Below the pieces are notes generated by a model. That model was not told where the DNA came from. It saw only the letters and a program-made list of their open reading frames with translations, and made no database searches. From Algoriphagus yeomjeoni (GTDB lineage Bacteria; Bacteroidota; Bacteroidia; Cytophagales; Cyclobacteriaceae), in contig NZ_QLLK01000006.1 of NCBI RefSeq assembly GCF_003259505.1, forward strand, positions 1 to 64,000: a stretch of DNA of 64,000 nt, given 5' to 3'. Of this stretch, positions 42,436 through 51,776 are shown one piece after another. Both the position numbers and the translations under genes were made by a program. Positions within the stretch are counted from its first letter, which is position 1, and every line of letters starts with the position of its first letter.

Positions 42436-43031
42436 TTCCATTTAAGATTACAAAAGAAGAAGTAAATGCCCTTCCACTGGGACAGTTTGAGGGTGAAATG
42501 TTTTTAATCGATAAAATTGAAGATGTTGAGGAAGTAGCCGAATTCCTGGTTCAGCAACGTGTCATTGGTTTTGATACGGAGACCAAGCCAGCATTTAAAA
42601 AGGGAGTAACAAACCAAGTTTCCCTGCTACAATTGTCCACTTCTACACAAGCTTTTCTTTTTAGATTGAATGAAATAGGCTTTCCAGATTCTATTCGGAA
42701 TATTCTCGAAAAAGAGAGTATTGTGAAAGTGGGTGCTGCCGTCCATGACGACATCAAAGGCTTAGCAAAATTGACAGACTCATTTTATGCCAATTCATTT
42801 TTTGATCTAAATGATGAGCTGAAAAGAGTTGGATTTATCAATATCGGCGTGAGAAATCTATGTGCAATGGTGTTAGGAATCCGTATTTCCAAGTCTGAGC
42901 AAGTATCCAATTGGGAGGCAGAAAAGCTGACGATTAAGCAGCAGCGCTATGCAGCTACAGATGCTTGGGGATGTTTGGAAATATTCAAAAAACTTAAGTC
43001 TGAAGGGTATTTGGATGAATTGTTTAAATAA
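42432..43031 (+). CDS. 3'-5' exonuclease (DEDD, RNase D/WRN-like)
   Basis: A 199-residue nuclease. The DEDD motifs are GFDTETKP (motif I, about 47-54), the loop with VGAAVHDDIKGL (motif II, D about 103-105) and YAATDAWGCLEIF (motif III, about 176-188). These bind two Mg2+ ions. It is a single-domain enzyme without HRDC or helicase parts. Probable role in RNA or DNA 3'-end trimming. It overlaps the nhaC stop by 4 bp, so is translationally coupled, and it converges with the YigZ gene with an 8-bp overlap. Confidence 0.9.
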   Translation: MIPFKITKEEVNALPLGQFEGEMFLIDKIEDVEEVAEFLVQQRVIGFDTETKPAFKKGVTNQVSLLQLSTSTQAFLFRLNEIGFPDSIRNILEKESIVKVGAAVHDDIKGLAKLTDSFYANSFFDLNDELKRVGFINIGVRNLCAMVLGIRISKSEQVSNWEAEKLTIKQQRYAATDAWGCLEIFKKLKSEGYLDELFK

Positions 43032-43650
43032 GGGTTAGCTCCAAATCTTCGATTTCTTCAAAGGAATTAATAATCAGCTCCTCTAAACCCTTTCTGAATT
43101 CTAACTTCATCTCGCAGTCCAAAGTCATTTCTTGAGTTAGAATCTGAATATCATGTGTTTTGATGAGCTTCATGACATTATTCATCACAGGATAAGGGAA
43201 TTGAACGGAAATGGAAGTTTTCACCTGCTCTTCTATAATTTCGTTTTCTTCTATCGCCAGCGCAGCGGAGGTTTTGTAGGCCTGAATTAATCCCCCCATT
43301 CCCAGTTTTGTCCCTCCAAAATATCTTACAACAACGATTAGAATATTTGTTAGATTATTTGATATGATTTGTCCCAAAATGGGATCTCCAGCAGAGTGGT
43401 TCGGCTCTCCATCGTCATTTGTTCGAAACTGATCTGCATCCTTTCCAAGTGCCCATGCAAAGCAATGATGCCTAGCATCGTAATATTTTTTGCGAAGCTC
43501 AGCCAGGTAGTTTTTAATTTCCTCTTCATTTTTCACCGGAAACGAAAAATAGAAAAACTTACTGCTTCTATCCTTGTATAGGCCTTCAGAAGTTCTGGAG
43601 ACAGTTAAAAACGTATCTTCGAATACTGACTCGTCGCCGAGGTCTGACAT
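43024..43650 (-). CDS. YigZ/IMPACT family protein
   Basis: A 208-residue protein of the UPF0029/IMPACT family. The N-terminal domain (about 15-125) has the family phrases SKFFYFSFPVKNEEEIK, HHCFAWALG, DGEPNHSAGDPILGQI and VVVRYFGGTKLGMGGLI. The C-terminal ferredoxin-like domain (about 135-208) is UPF0029. The role is not settled; in eukaryotes IMPACT regulates translation by binding GCN1. The stop is shared with the exonuclease gene by 8 bp. Confidence 0.93.
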   Translation of the reverse strand: MSDLGDESVFEDTFLTVSRTSEGLYKDRSSKFFYFSFPVKNEEEIKNYLAELRKKYYDARHHCFAWALGKDADQFRTNDDGEPNHSAGDPILGQIISNNLTNILIVVVRYFGGTKLGMGGLIQAYKTSAALAIEENEIIEEQVKTSISVQFPYPVMNNVMKLIKTHDIQILTQEMTLDCEMKLEFRKGLEELIINSFEEIEDLELTLI

Positions 43651-43753
43651 GTATTTCTTAAAGTTGATGTGCAGCGAATTTAGAAAATTAACAAATGGGT
43701 AACAGGTTATCCATCTGAAATAACTTACTTTTATCTAGAGGAAAAAGATCGAA

Positions 43754-44179
43754 ATGCCTGAATCCATTATTTCAAAATCACCCTATACTTTAACTCTTCC
43801 AGGGAATTCCACTGAAACGGGAAGCCTTACCTTTTGGGAGAATTTGGAACTCTTTCCTAAAGGAATTCAGCGTTGTTTCTGGATATCCGGTGTAAAGGAA
43901 GGGGAGACTCGCGGAAATCATGCACATTGGCAAGAATCACAAGTGGTAGTAGCGGTGGCAGGAAAGGTTTTTCTGGAAATTCATTCGGTACAAGGCGAAA
44001 CATTTAAGTTCGAGTTAAGTTCTCCAGAGCAGGCCGTTTTTATCCCTCCTTTAAATTGGTTAGTTGCCAGATTTACTCCTGACTCAGTGTTGCTTGGCAT
44101 GTCAGACCAGGCTTTTTCAGAAGATGATTACATCAGAGACCTAGATTATTTTGGAAAGCTTCAAAAAAGAAATAAATGA
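43754..44179 (+). CDS. WxcM-like / FdtA-type cupin (sugar 3,4-ketoisomerase-like)
   Basis: A 141-residue cupin. The pattern RGNHAHWQESQVVVAVAGKVFLEI (about 53-76) is the metal/base-holding centre of WxcM/FdtA/QdtA proteins. The later FIPPLNWLVAR strand holds the second cupin motif. FdtA and QdtA isomerise dTDP-4-keto-6-deoxyglucose at C3/C4 in S-layer and O-antigen sugar synthesis. The sugar used here is unknown. It is followed by a GNAT-type protein and a GT2 enzyme, overlapping the former by 29 bp, forming a small sugar-modification set. Confidence 0.83.
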   Translation: MPESIISKSPYTLTLPGNSTETGSLTFWENLELFPKGIQRCFWISGVKEGETRGNHAHWQESQVVVAVAGKVFLEIHSVQGETFKFELSSPEQAVFIPPLNWLVARFTPDSVLLGMSDQAFSEDDYIRDLDYFGKLQKRNK

Positions 44180-45080
44180 TCCTCACGAGCTTCGGGTTGT
44201 TTCCTCTTTGATAGAGGGAAAAGACTATTTTTTAGGCAATTTACCATTTGAAAACTGTCAGGATCAACTTGATTTTATCTGGGAAAAAAAGCAAAAGACT
44301 AAGGCTCTTATCACTTTTGGGATCACCAAAACCGGCGAAGCTATATCCCTTCCCAAGTCACCTTTTGGTGGTTTTTGGATAGTTGATAGCTCTAGTTCAG
44401 CATCATTAGAGTCTTTTATCGAGGCTATTGTTGCGGAATTGATTCACAGAGGTATAAAATCAATTGCTATATCCCAAGCCCCAAAACCTTACGAGCCGCA
44501 GACTGATTTGATAAATTACTTGTTAGTCAAAAGTGGTTTTGAGCAGGAAAACGTGTTAAGTCATCATTTTTTTTTAGGAAAAAAGAAAATCAAAAAACTG
44601 GCTCAAAAGGCATCTCCCAAGCTCCAGTCGAAGCGAAAAATATCAGATATTAAAATCAGTCATTCGACTATTTCCAACTTTGGCTTTTTAAAAGAGATTA
44701 AATCATGGAACACTCAGAAAGGTTATGATATTACACTTGATGACAATAGAATTGTGCAGCAAGTATCCGAGTATCCAAATCGTTATTTTCTGATCACTTT
44801 AAGTAAAAATGGTGAGGCAATTGGATATTCACTTGCTGTGAAATTGACGAGTAATTCCTTGTATTATTTTCTCTCTGCGATCAATCCTAAAATTCCTGTA
44901 AAGAATGGCGGTGAATTGATTTTGACTGAGCTTTTTCAGCTTGCTGTAGAGCAAAAAGTAGATTTTATTGACTTAGGTTCTTCAGATCTTCATGATGGGG
45001 TAAATCACAAGTTGATGTTTTTTAAATCCCGCTTTTCGAATGATATCAGTAATAAAATCACTTGGGTGAAAAAACTGTAA
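44151..45080 (+). CDS. GNAT-like acyltransferase, uncharacterised
   Basis: A 309-residue protein. Residues about 175-300 have a GNAT-like alpha/beta pattern with NRYFLITLSKNGEAIGYSL, a beta4/beta5 splay, and KNGGELILTELFQLAV (pyrophosphate-loop position), then DFIDLGSSDLHDG. The N-terminal part may be a second, degenerate acetyltransferase fold. The start is TTG 44151, since no in-frame ATG precedes the first conserved residues. It overlaps the WxcM end by 29 bp. An acyl-CoA dependent modification of the sugar made by the neighbours is likely, in line with WxcM operons elsewhere. Confidence 0.68.
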   Translation: MESFKKEINDPHELRVVSSLIEGKDYFLGNLPFENCQDQLDFIWEKKQKTKALITFGITKTGEAISLPKSPFGGFWIVDSSSSASLESFIEAIVAELIHRGIKSIAISQAPKPYEPQTDLINYLLVKSGFEQENVLSHHFFLGKKKIKKLAQKASPKLQSKRKISDIKISHSTISNFGFLKEIKSWNTQKGYDITLDDNRIVQQVSEYPNRYFLITLSKNGEAIGYSLAVKLTSNSLYYFLSAINPKIPVKNGGELILTELFQLAVEQKVDFIDLGSSDLHDGVNHKLMFFKSRFSNDISNKITWVKKL

Positions 45081-45081
45081 G

Positions 45082-46032
45082 ATGAATAAAACTGATCAGG
45101 TTACAATCATTTGTATTGCTTTCAACCATGAGAGATGGATTCAAAAGGCCTTAGTAAGTGTGGCTCTTCAAGATTATGAGCACGCTGAATTGATCGTAGT
45201 AGATAATGGAAGTAAGGATAATACACCTGCAATTATCAAGGAATGGGTAACGAATAATTCTGAGCGAATTCCAGTTAGAGCAATTTATAAGCATGAATCT
45301 ATACCTTATTGCCAGCTTTTTAATGAAGTTTTGGATCAGGTTCAAAGCCAGTTTGTTGTTGATTTATCTGGAGATGATTTTTTGTACGAAAATCATCTTT
45401 CTGCCTCTATAGACAGATTGAAGATATTCCCGGCAGCCGCATTTGTATTTTCTGATGCTAAAATTTTAGATGAAAATGGAATAGAAAATTCATTTTATAA
45501 TCGTGATGATTATTGGAAGTTAAAAAAGCTAACGCTAGAGAATAAAATGTATGAAACTCTCATCCGCAAAAGTTATATCTCAGCTCCTACGGTAGTTTTT
45601 AATGCAGAAATTCTTAAAAAAGCTGGTGGATATGATGCCATGCTTTCGTATGAAGATTTCGATGTTCAATTACGATTGGCAAGAGATTTCCCAATCATAT
45701 TTTCGGACCATATTGGTGTTCTTAAGAGAAAGCATGAGAACTCGCTTTCGGCTAGTCAATATCAGCGATACCAATCCAAAATGCTTCCAAGTACACTACG
45801 GGTTTGTGAAAAAATAAGGGAAATGAATAGAAGTCCGAAAGAGGACGAGGCGTTGAAAATTAGGTTGTTATTTGAGTTAAAACATGCACTATGGTCAGCG
45901 AATTTTGAGTCCGCAAAAGGCTTTGCAAAGCTTGCCGCTGAAATGAATGTCAAAGGATTTGAATTCAGCTTATATAAGCTATGGATTTGGGCTAGTTTAG
46001 ATATTTCATGGCTATATGTAAAGCTGACCTGA
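45082..46032 (+). CDS. family 2 glycosyltransferase
   Basis: A 316-residue inverting glycosyltransferase of the GT-A fold. The opening VTIICIAFNHERWIQKALVS (about 7-25) and LIVVDNGSKDNT (about 37-48) bind the nucleotide. VDLSGDDF (about 93-100) is the metal-binding DxD position. GGYDAMLSYEDFDVQLRL (about 180-197) is the acceptor-side ED motif. No TM segment is obvious except a short C-terminal hydrophobic stretch. The stop abuts the stop of the convergent M16 gene with no gap (TGA/TCA). It may add the sugar made by the WxcM/GNAT pair. Confidence 0.88.
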   Translation: MNKTDQVTIICIAFNHERWIQKALVSVALQDYEHAELIVVDNGSKDNTPAIIKEWVTNNSERIPVRAIYKHESIPYCQLFNEVLDQVQSQFVVDLSGDDFLYENHLSASIDRLKIFPAAAFVFSDAKILDENGIENSFYNRDDYWKLKKLTLENKMYETLIRKSYISAPTVVFNAEILKKAGGYDAMLSYEDFDVQLRLARDFPIIFSDHIGVLKRKHENSLSASQYQRYQSKMLPSTLRVCEKIREMNRSPKEDEALKIRLLFELKHALWSANFESAKGFAKLAAEMNVKGFEFSLYKLWIWASLDISWLYVKLT

Positions 46033-47304
46033 TCAGCCTACTACGACCTCAATAAATGGCGGGTTGCTGAAGTATTTTTTTCCAACTTCCTTTATGTCTT
46101 CCGAAGTAAATTCCTTCAAGAATGCCAATTTTTGGGCGTAATAATCGAAATTCATTCCAGAGTGATGTACAGCTTTGAATCTATCAATTAAGTCAAATGA
46201 AGTACTGAATTGTTTCAGCATTTGTCCGATTAAATAGTTTCGGACTACCTCCAATTCATCTGATTTGATTCCATCTTCTGTCAAAATTCTAATTTCATGG
46301 TAGATTTCTTCTATCACGTTTAGGTAAAATTCTTTTTGGACATCAGCCGCTATTACCCAATAATGAGAATCTCCAATTTCGGCAAGCGAAGAAAAAATGC
46401 CATAGGTGTGGCCTTTATCTTCGCGTATATTTTTCACCAGTCGCGAGCCAAAATACCCTCCCAAAATAGTATTGAACACTGAAAGTGCAACAAAGTCAGG
46501 GTGATTCTGAGGGATAGACCAGTTTCCTATACGAATACTGCTTTGCACAGATTTATCCCTTGGTTCTGTAACTGCCGATAGGGAATTAACACCCGGTAAA
46601 AGTACCGGCTCTACTGCTCTTCGATTTGGTAGCTCCCCAAGTAACTTACTTATGGTATCAAGCTCTTCTGAATCAAAATCTCCTGTCACGAAAATTTCTA
46701 AATCTTGCCAAAGCATGGTGTTATAGTAAGAAACCAGATGATCTCTTGAGATACTTTCGACATGGCTTTCCTTAATTTCTACGCCATAGGGGTGATGAGC
46801 TCCAAAGAGACATTTTCTAAATACCTGACTCGCTCTTGAAGCTGTTTTTTCCTTTTCTAATTTGATGCTGAGTTTTCTTTGAGACTGGCGTTTTTCCAAC
46901 ATATCCTGTGGAAATGTAGCTTCAGTAAACAAGGATATAAACTCTTGTAATACGATGTTGAGATGTTTTTTGGTAGATAAAAGTCCTAAGCCTTCCTGAG
47001 AAAAAGTTAGAATTGGGTGAACTTCAGATGCATAAAAATCATAGAACTCAGCTATATCACTAGCAGTTTTAGTTTTTGATCCTTCCTGAAGCATTTGAAG
47101 AGTGAATGAGGAAACAAGTGTTTGCTCAAGCGGAAGTGATGCTCGTTGACCTCTGCATAGTACATCAATTTTAACTGCCTCTAAACCTGGAGTGGGGATA
47201 TAAAAGAACTTAGCACCATTGGAAAGTTTAAGTTCCAATGGAGGCAATAGTTCAAAATCCTCTGGAACGTTAAATTCCGGAGCCTTCGACCTGTCTAAAA
47301 CCAT
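46033..47304 (-). CDS. M16-family peptidase-like protein without HxxEH (non-catalytic)
   Basis: A 423-residue protein with the two-domain M16 (pitrilysin/mitochondrial processing peptidase) fold. The Zn-binding HxxEH of the active subunit is missing at about 60-80 (SSFTLQMLQEG stands there). The R/Y substrate pair found in the partner subunit is present near 300 (SRLVKNIREDKGHTYG). In well-known pairs (mitochondrial alpha/beta, sphingomonad heterodimers) one subunit binds zinc and the other carries this R/Y pair. No catalytic partner lies next to it. It starts 2 bp after the porV stop and so is translated with the PorU/PorV genes. It may be cytoplasmic or periplasmic; no signal peptide is evident. 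Confidence 0.82.
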   Translation of the reverse strand: MVLDRSKAPEFNVPEDFELLPPLELKLSNGAKFFYIPTPGLEAVKIDVLCRGQRASLPLEQTLVSSFTLQMLQEGSKTKTASDIAEFYDFYASEVHPILTFSQEGLGLLSTKKHLNIVLQEFISLFTEATFPQDMLEKRQSQRKLSIKLEKEKTASRASQVFRKCLFGAHHPYGVEIKESHVESISRDHLVSYYNTMLWQDLEIFVTGDFDSEELDTISKLLGELPNRRAVEPVLLPGVNSLSAVTEPRDKSVQSSIRIGNWSIPQNHPDFVALSVFNTILGGYFGSRLVKNIREDKGHTYGIFSSLAEIGDSHYWVIAADVQKEFYLNVIEEIYHEIRILTEDGIKSDELEVVRNYLIGQMLKQFSTSFDLIDRFKAVHHSGMNFDYYAQKLAFLKEFTSEDIKEVGKKYFSNPPFIEVVVG

Positions 47305-47306
47305 TT

Positions 47307-48524
47307 TTAATTGGGAATATTATACATCAAAGAGAATCGTAATGTCTCTGCGAGTGGGTGATTTTGTTGTTGGGGTACTAGGTAAGAGAAGTCAAATCCA
47401 AGCTTCTTCAAGTCGAAACCTACTCCCATTGTGAAGTATTTGCGGCCGCCTTTATTTGGATTCTCATAAAAATATCCGGTACGTAAAGCAAACTTATCTT
47501 CGTAGCTATACTCAACTCCGAATGAAATTGTTATCTCCTGCATTTCTTCAGAAAACCCTCCTGGAGCATCTGCAAAAGAGCCAAACATTCCTGAAATAAG
47601 TGGACGATTTGGGTCTTTACCGTTTCCAGGTTCTATGATAAGATTTCCATTTTCATCTGTTTCCAACGTCCCATCTTCATTGGTTGCATAGATTGGAGGT
47701 GTTGGAACCAAAAGTTTATTGAGATCTAGCGCAAATGTCAAGGTATTTACAGCGTCAAGATCTATAGAATAGGCAGTACCTACTTTCAAATTGGTAGGAA
47801 TGTAGTCCAAATCATCAGCTGAGTTGTAGGTGATTTTGGGGCCAATATTAGTGATACTAAGTCCCCAAGCGAAGTTAGCATCTTTCGCTCCTGCGAAAAT
47901 TGGTTTAGAATAATAAAGGCCAACATCAGTTCCGACGCTGATACCTGGTTTAGCTTCATTGCCACCTACTGATGAGATATTTCCAGAAAGATTAGAGTAG
48001 ATAAATCGGGCAGAAATCCCCAAACCTAAGTAGGATGAAAGCTTTCTTGAGTAGGTCCCACCAATTGCTATATCTCTTGGATTAAACTCACCTAGAGGGT
48101 TACCTCGTCCATCAGTCAATTGGATGTCACCCATATTGAAGTAACGTAGGTCAAATCCAAATGCTGAAACTTCATCAATTTTGAAATACCCGGTCAGGTA
48201 ACTTAAAGACATGTCATTGACAAGCTTACCAAGCCATGGGGAATAGGAGAGTGAAAACCCCATATCATCTTCAACGAATGCTAGTCCTCCAGCATTCCAA
48301 TGTGCGGAACTACCGTCAGGTGACATGGCAACACCCGCATCGCCCATAGCCGAGTGTCTGGAGTCTGGAGCAAAATTCAAAAAAGGAACAGCCGTAGTTA
48401 TCACTCTTCGATCAGGATCCTGACCAGAAATGATAGTGCTGTTCTGTGCATACACAGATAAAGTAGCCAGGGTAAAAACTGCTATAAGTAGGTTTTTCCT
48501 TTTACTAATGGCTATTTTTTTCAT
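47307..48524 (-). CDS. porV: Type 9 secretion outer-membrane protein PorV
   Basis: A 405-residue FadL-like barrel with a signal peptide (cut near residue 26). After it come the PorV marks: AVPFLNFAPDSRHSAMGDAG (about 42-61) and SSAHWNAGGLAF. The last strands end in RFSLMYNIPN. PorV carries exported cargo from the SprA channel to PorU, and is needed for attaching cargo to the cell surface. The gene overlaps porU by 4 bp. Length fits the 380-410 seen in Bacteroidota. Confidence 0.92.
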   Translation of the reverse strand: MKKIAISKRKNLLIAVFTLATLSVYAQNSTIISGQDPDRRVITTAVPFLNFAPDSRHSAMGDAGVAMSPDGSSAHWNAGGLAFVEDDMGFSLSYSPWLGKLVNDMSLSYLTGYFKIDEVSAFGFDLRYFNMGDIQLTDGRGNPLGEFNPRDIAIGGTYSRKLSSYLGLGISARFIYSNLSGNISSVGGNEAKPGISVGTDVGLYYSKPIFAGAKDANFAWGLSITNIGPKITYNSADDLDYIPTNLKVGTAYSIDLDAVNTLTFALDLNKLLVPTPPIYATNEDGTLETDENGNLIIEPGNGKDPNRPLISGMFGSFADAPGGFSEEMQEITISFGVEYSYEDKFALRTGYFYENPNKGGRKYFTMGVGFDLKKLGFDFSYLVPQQQNHPLAETLRFSLMYNIPN

Positions 48525-51500
48525 TGAATTAATATTAGTCCGCTTACTGAATCAACAGAATTATCAAACTCTGATTGAAGCGTTAGTTTGTAAATATAAG
48601 TTCCTTTTGCTGGATATTTGGTTTGGTTTTGTAAAAAAAACCAAACCAAATCATCTATTTGAGCATTGGCCTTCACTAAACGTTCACTTTCTGTAAATAG
48701 TGTCTTGCCATCTGTTTGGAAAACAGCAAGCGTAAGAATTAAATTTTCACCCGGTTGATTATGTTCAAGCTCAAAACGACTCTCAATTACTGCTGGATTG
48801 GGATAAGTTTTGTGACTAAGTATTCTTAATTTATCACTTCCATCTACTGTAATCTCCTCATTAAATACACTCCCGTTTCCTAAGTTATCCCATGCGCGGA
48901 TAGTTACCAAATTCTTTCCTTCTTTTAAGTCTTTTAATACAAACGTCACTTTACCTGATTTGTATGTGCTATTTTCTGAGGTGAAATAATCATTTAATAG
49001 TTCAGGGGCTTTATCATTTATTTGAATAGTTAGATTTTCTGCAGGCAGAAATCCAGAAATATTTATACCGCTTGAATCTGAAAATGTTGCTTCCATTCTA
49101 ATTGTTTTGGAAGGGAATATAAAAGGGGATTCACCTTTCCCACCAAAAGAAGCACCGATAATTGGGCCTTCTGTGTCCCCAAGTGGTGCGCTGGAAGTCC
49201 CACCAATTTCAATTGGACTAAATCCATAAGCTTCCCAATTTTGACTCGTGTTTTCCCCAAGAATTCGAACTTTTCCTTCTCCAAATTCTAAATTTATATT
49301 TTTAGGAATGATCATTCTTCCTGTGATTTTTCCAGCTACTATTTTACCCTTGCCCTTGAAAATCAGATTCTCAGATATTACAAAATCTACCGGATTACTT
49401 TCGTCTCCCAAAGTTTTGTCAGTTATCGGTTTGTCATGTAATTCTACTGTATAAACACCTTCGAAAGCAGTAGAAACTCTGCCAGTATTCGGATTAATTA
49501 CTTCTGCTTCAAAGTCTACTACTTGAAGTGCAGAAAGAGTATCTAGGATAGTTTGGTTATCGGGGTTTTTAAAAGAGGTAAACTCAATTTGAAATTCCGG
49601 ACTTGCCAGCTTCATGCTGGGATCAGCTAAAAGGCTAAAATTTCTGTTAAGTGCTCCATTTAAACTTTTGTTTTTTGTATTTCTGAAGATGCTTCCCAGA
49701 TCTTGGTAGTGCTCATCTTCGAGTTTGAAAACCTCTTTAAAAAAGGCATCATTTAATGAAAAATTCACACTGCTAAAGACGGGTCTTCCCGTGGTCAAAA
49801 GTCCAATTGCACCTTTATTTGTAGCGGTCAATAGCTCCTCCGCTGCAGATCTCAAAAATGGGCTGTCATGTCTACCAAATTGGCAAGTAGCCGTAACCCA
49901 CAATGCTAGTTTCTCCTGTTTAGCCCAATTTGAAATGTCTGACGTCAGAAATATTTCCTCAGCGGTTAGTGTGGTTTCATTGCCATGGCCAATAAAATTG
50001 AGGAGTAAAGTTCCTTTTTGGAGCGTTTCCTCTAAGGCAGTTTTTGCCTGTGGAGAAGTCTGTCTTTCTCCGCTTTTTTCCTGTTCAAACCGGTCTAGAT
50101 ATAATTTCTGCTGCTTGAAGTCCTTGTGATTTTCATTTAAAAAAGAAGCATGAGCTTCAGAATCGCGTAAGTGAATATTGTTATCCCCATCATCTGCAAA
50201 GAAGGTTACTGTTTTTTTCCAGTCTCCTCCGATCGGATTTTTTTCGTAATCGATAATTTTATCTACAACGATATTTGCTTCTTGAGCATTGATCACCGGT
50301 AATCTTCCCACTCCGATTTGCATTATTTCGTCACCATCCCTAGTTTCTTCCCATTCTCCTTGACCAAATTCAATAAGTGAGAAATAATCATCAGAGCTAA
50401 ATGTGGATAAAGGATTTAAGCTATTTCTACTGGTGTAAATAGGGACTAGGTTTGGCCTTCCACCCAAAATTCCTTTGTAGTCAAAGGTTCCTTTCCCTAA
50501 AATCAGGACATTTTGAAGTTTACCACCTTGATGGTAATGCCAGGCTATGAAATTCCGGATTGCATTTAAGTCAGGATTTCCATAGCCGAATGAATCGTAG
50601 ATTTCATCGAGGAAGGCTACTTCAGAGTAAATACCCAATCCAAGTTTGTGGAGGCTAAGTTTGTTGGCTGAATAGCTGAGTGTTTTAGGAGTGATTATGA
50701 GAAGCTCTGGCCAAGCGGATTGGGTTCGAAGATTTATTTTAGCTGGTTCTATTTCTGAGATAAGCTTTGCTTGGTTTTTATCAAATACAATGAACCTTTG
50801 TCCAGTAATTATATTACCAGTACTGAAATCAATTGCCTTTGGATTAAAAAAATCTCCAACCTCCCAAACTGATAAGCCTGTTATGGCGGCAATTGAAATC
50901 GAAGTCTCTTGATTCATAGAATAAATGCCTTCATCCAAAGAATCACTTGAGTGCGGAACTCCTATTCCTATGTATTCGAAGTAGCCTGCATCATTTGAAC
51001 TGGTGGCCTGGAATGAAACTCTCAATCTCTCCACCTGATTTCCCAAAGGTGAAAAACTCTCATTCGCCCATACTTCTTCTCCTTTTATCGCATAAGTATT
51101 GCTCGGAATTCCTCCAAATGAACTCTCCGAAATAGTCATCTCATCCACAGCTATAGTGATCTGGGAAGCTAAGCTTGCACTTGACATTAATTTCGCAGAA
51201 ACCTTCCATTTGGCGTTAGAATTTGTTTCCAATGGAAAAGAATATCCACGAGTTATACCAGGTGCAATTGCCCTTGAATACCAAGTTCTCCCTGAGTTTA
51301 GGATATTGTTTTCATCTTCTTTGAGCCAATTCCATTGGTATAGAATAGCCGGATCTAGGGTTCCTGATTGCCCAGAAATTGTTGCTATCCTTTTTGGGTT
51401 TGGAGATATTCCCACTAGGAAACTAATAGAATCGGAATAGGGATTATGTTGATATTCAATTGTTTCTTCGTCAAAAGTATAGCTATGTGGCGATGAAAGG

Positions 51501-51775
51501 TAGAAATACAGATTACCATCTATTTCCCAACTTGGAACTTCCTGTAGTTCTATATTTTGAGGCTGTAAAAGTTGTGGCAACATACCTGGGTAACCATAAA
51601 TGGTAATTTCGCTCAGGGAATTTGCTCCAAAATCTTGGGCTTGATTTGCATTTAGTTTGTAAACGCCTTCTTCTGTAATTTTGAATTTGTAAAATGAATT
51701 TTGACCAGAAGCTGAGCCTATCAACAAAATGTTGAATAGAAGAGTGACTAGTAGCTTGTGGCTTTTGCAGATCAT
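48521..51775 (-). CDS. porU: Type 9 secretion signal peptidase PorU (C25 family)
   Basis: A 1084-residue outer-membrane-associated protease. The signal peptide is followed by an N-terminal beta region and the caspase-like gingipain domain. LNFIGHGNETT supplies the catalytic His (near 596) and VTATCQFGRHDSP the Cys (near 630). C-terminal beta domains follow. PorU removes the C-terminal sorting signal from Type 9 cargo and joins many cargoes to A-LPS by transpeptidation. The gene lies in a tight operon between pssA and porV. Start ATG 51775 is one base after the pssA stop at 51777. Confidence 0.93.
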   Translation of the reverse strand: MICKSHKLLVTLLFNILLIGSASGQNSFYKFKITEEGVYKLNANQAQDFGANSLSEITIYGYPGMLPQLLQPQNIELQEVPSWEIDGNLYFYLSSPHSYTFDEETIEYQHNPYSDSISFLVGISPNPKRIATISGQSGTLDPAILYQWNWLKEDENNILNSGRTWYSRAIAPGITRGYSFPLETNSNAKWKVSAKLMSSASLASQITIAVDEMTISESSFGGIPSNTYAIKGEEVWANESFSPLGNQVERLRVSFQATSSNDAGYFEYIGIGVPHSSDSLDEGIYSMNQETSISIAAITGLSVWEVGDFFNPKAIDFSTGNIITGQRFIVFDKNQAKLISEIEPAKINLRTQSAWPELLIITPKTLSYSANKLSLHKLGLGIYSEVAFLDEIYDSFGYGNPDLNAIRNFIAWHYHQGGKLQNVLILGKGTFDYKGILGGRPNLVPIYTSRNSLNPLSTFSSDDYFSLIEFGQGEWEETRDGDEIMQIGVGRLPVINAQEANIVVDKIIDYEKNPIGGDWKKTVTFFADDGDNNIHLRDSEAHASFLNENHKDFKQQKLYLDRFEQEKSGERQTSPQAKTALEETLQKGTLLLNFIGHGNETTLTAEEIFLTSDISNWAKQEKLALWVTATCQFGRHDSPFLRSAAEELLTATNKGAIGLLTTGRPVFSSVNFSLNDAFFKEVFKLEDEHYQDLGSIFRNTKNKSLNGALNRNFSLLADPSMKLASPEFQIEFTSFKNPDNQTILDTLSALQVVDFEAEVINPNTGRVSTAFEGVYTVELHDKPITDKTLGDESNPVDFVISENLIFKGKGKIVAGKITGRMIIPKNINLEFGEGKVRILGENTSQNWEAYGFSPIEIGGTSSAPLGDTEGPIIGASFGGKGESPFIFPSKTIRMEATFSDSSGINISGFLPAENLTIQINDKAPELLNDYFTSENSTYKSGKVTFVLKDLKEGKNLVTIRAWDNLGNGSVFNEEITVDGSDKLRILSHKTYPNPAVIESRFELEHNQPGENLILTLAVFQTDGKTLFTESERLVKANAQIDDLVWFFLQNQTKYPAKGTYIYKLTLQSEFDNSVDSVSGLILIQ

Positions 51776-51776
51776 C

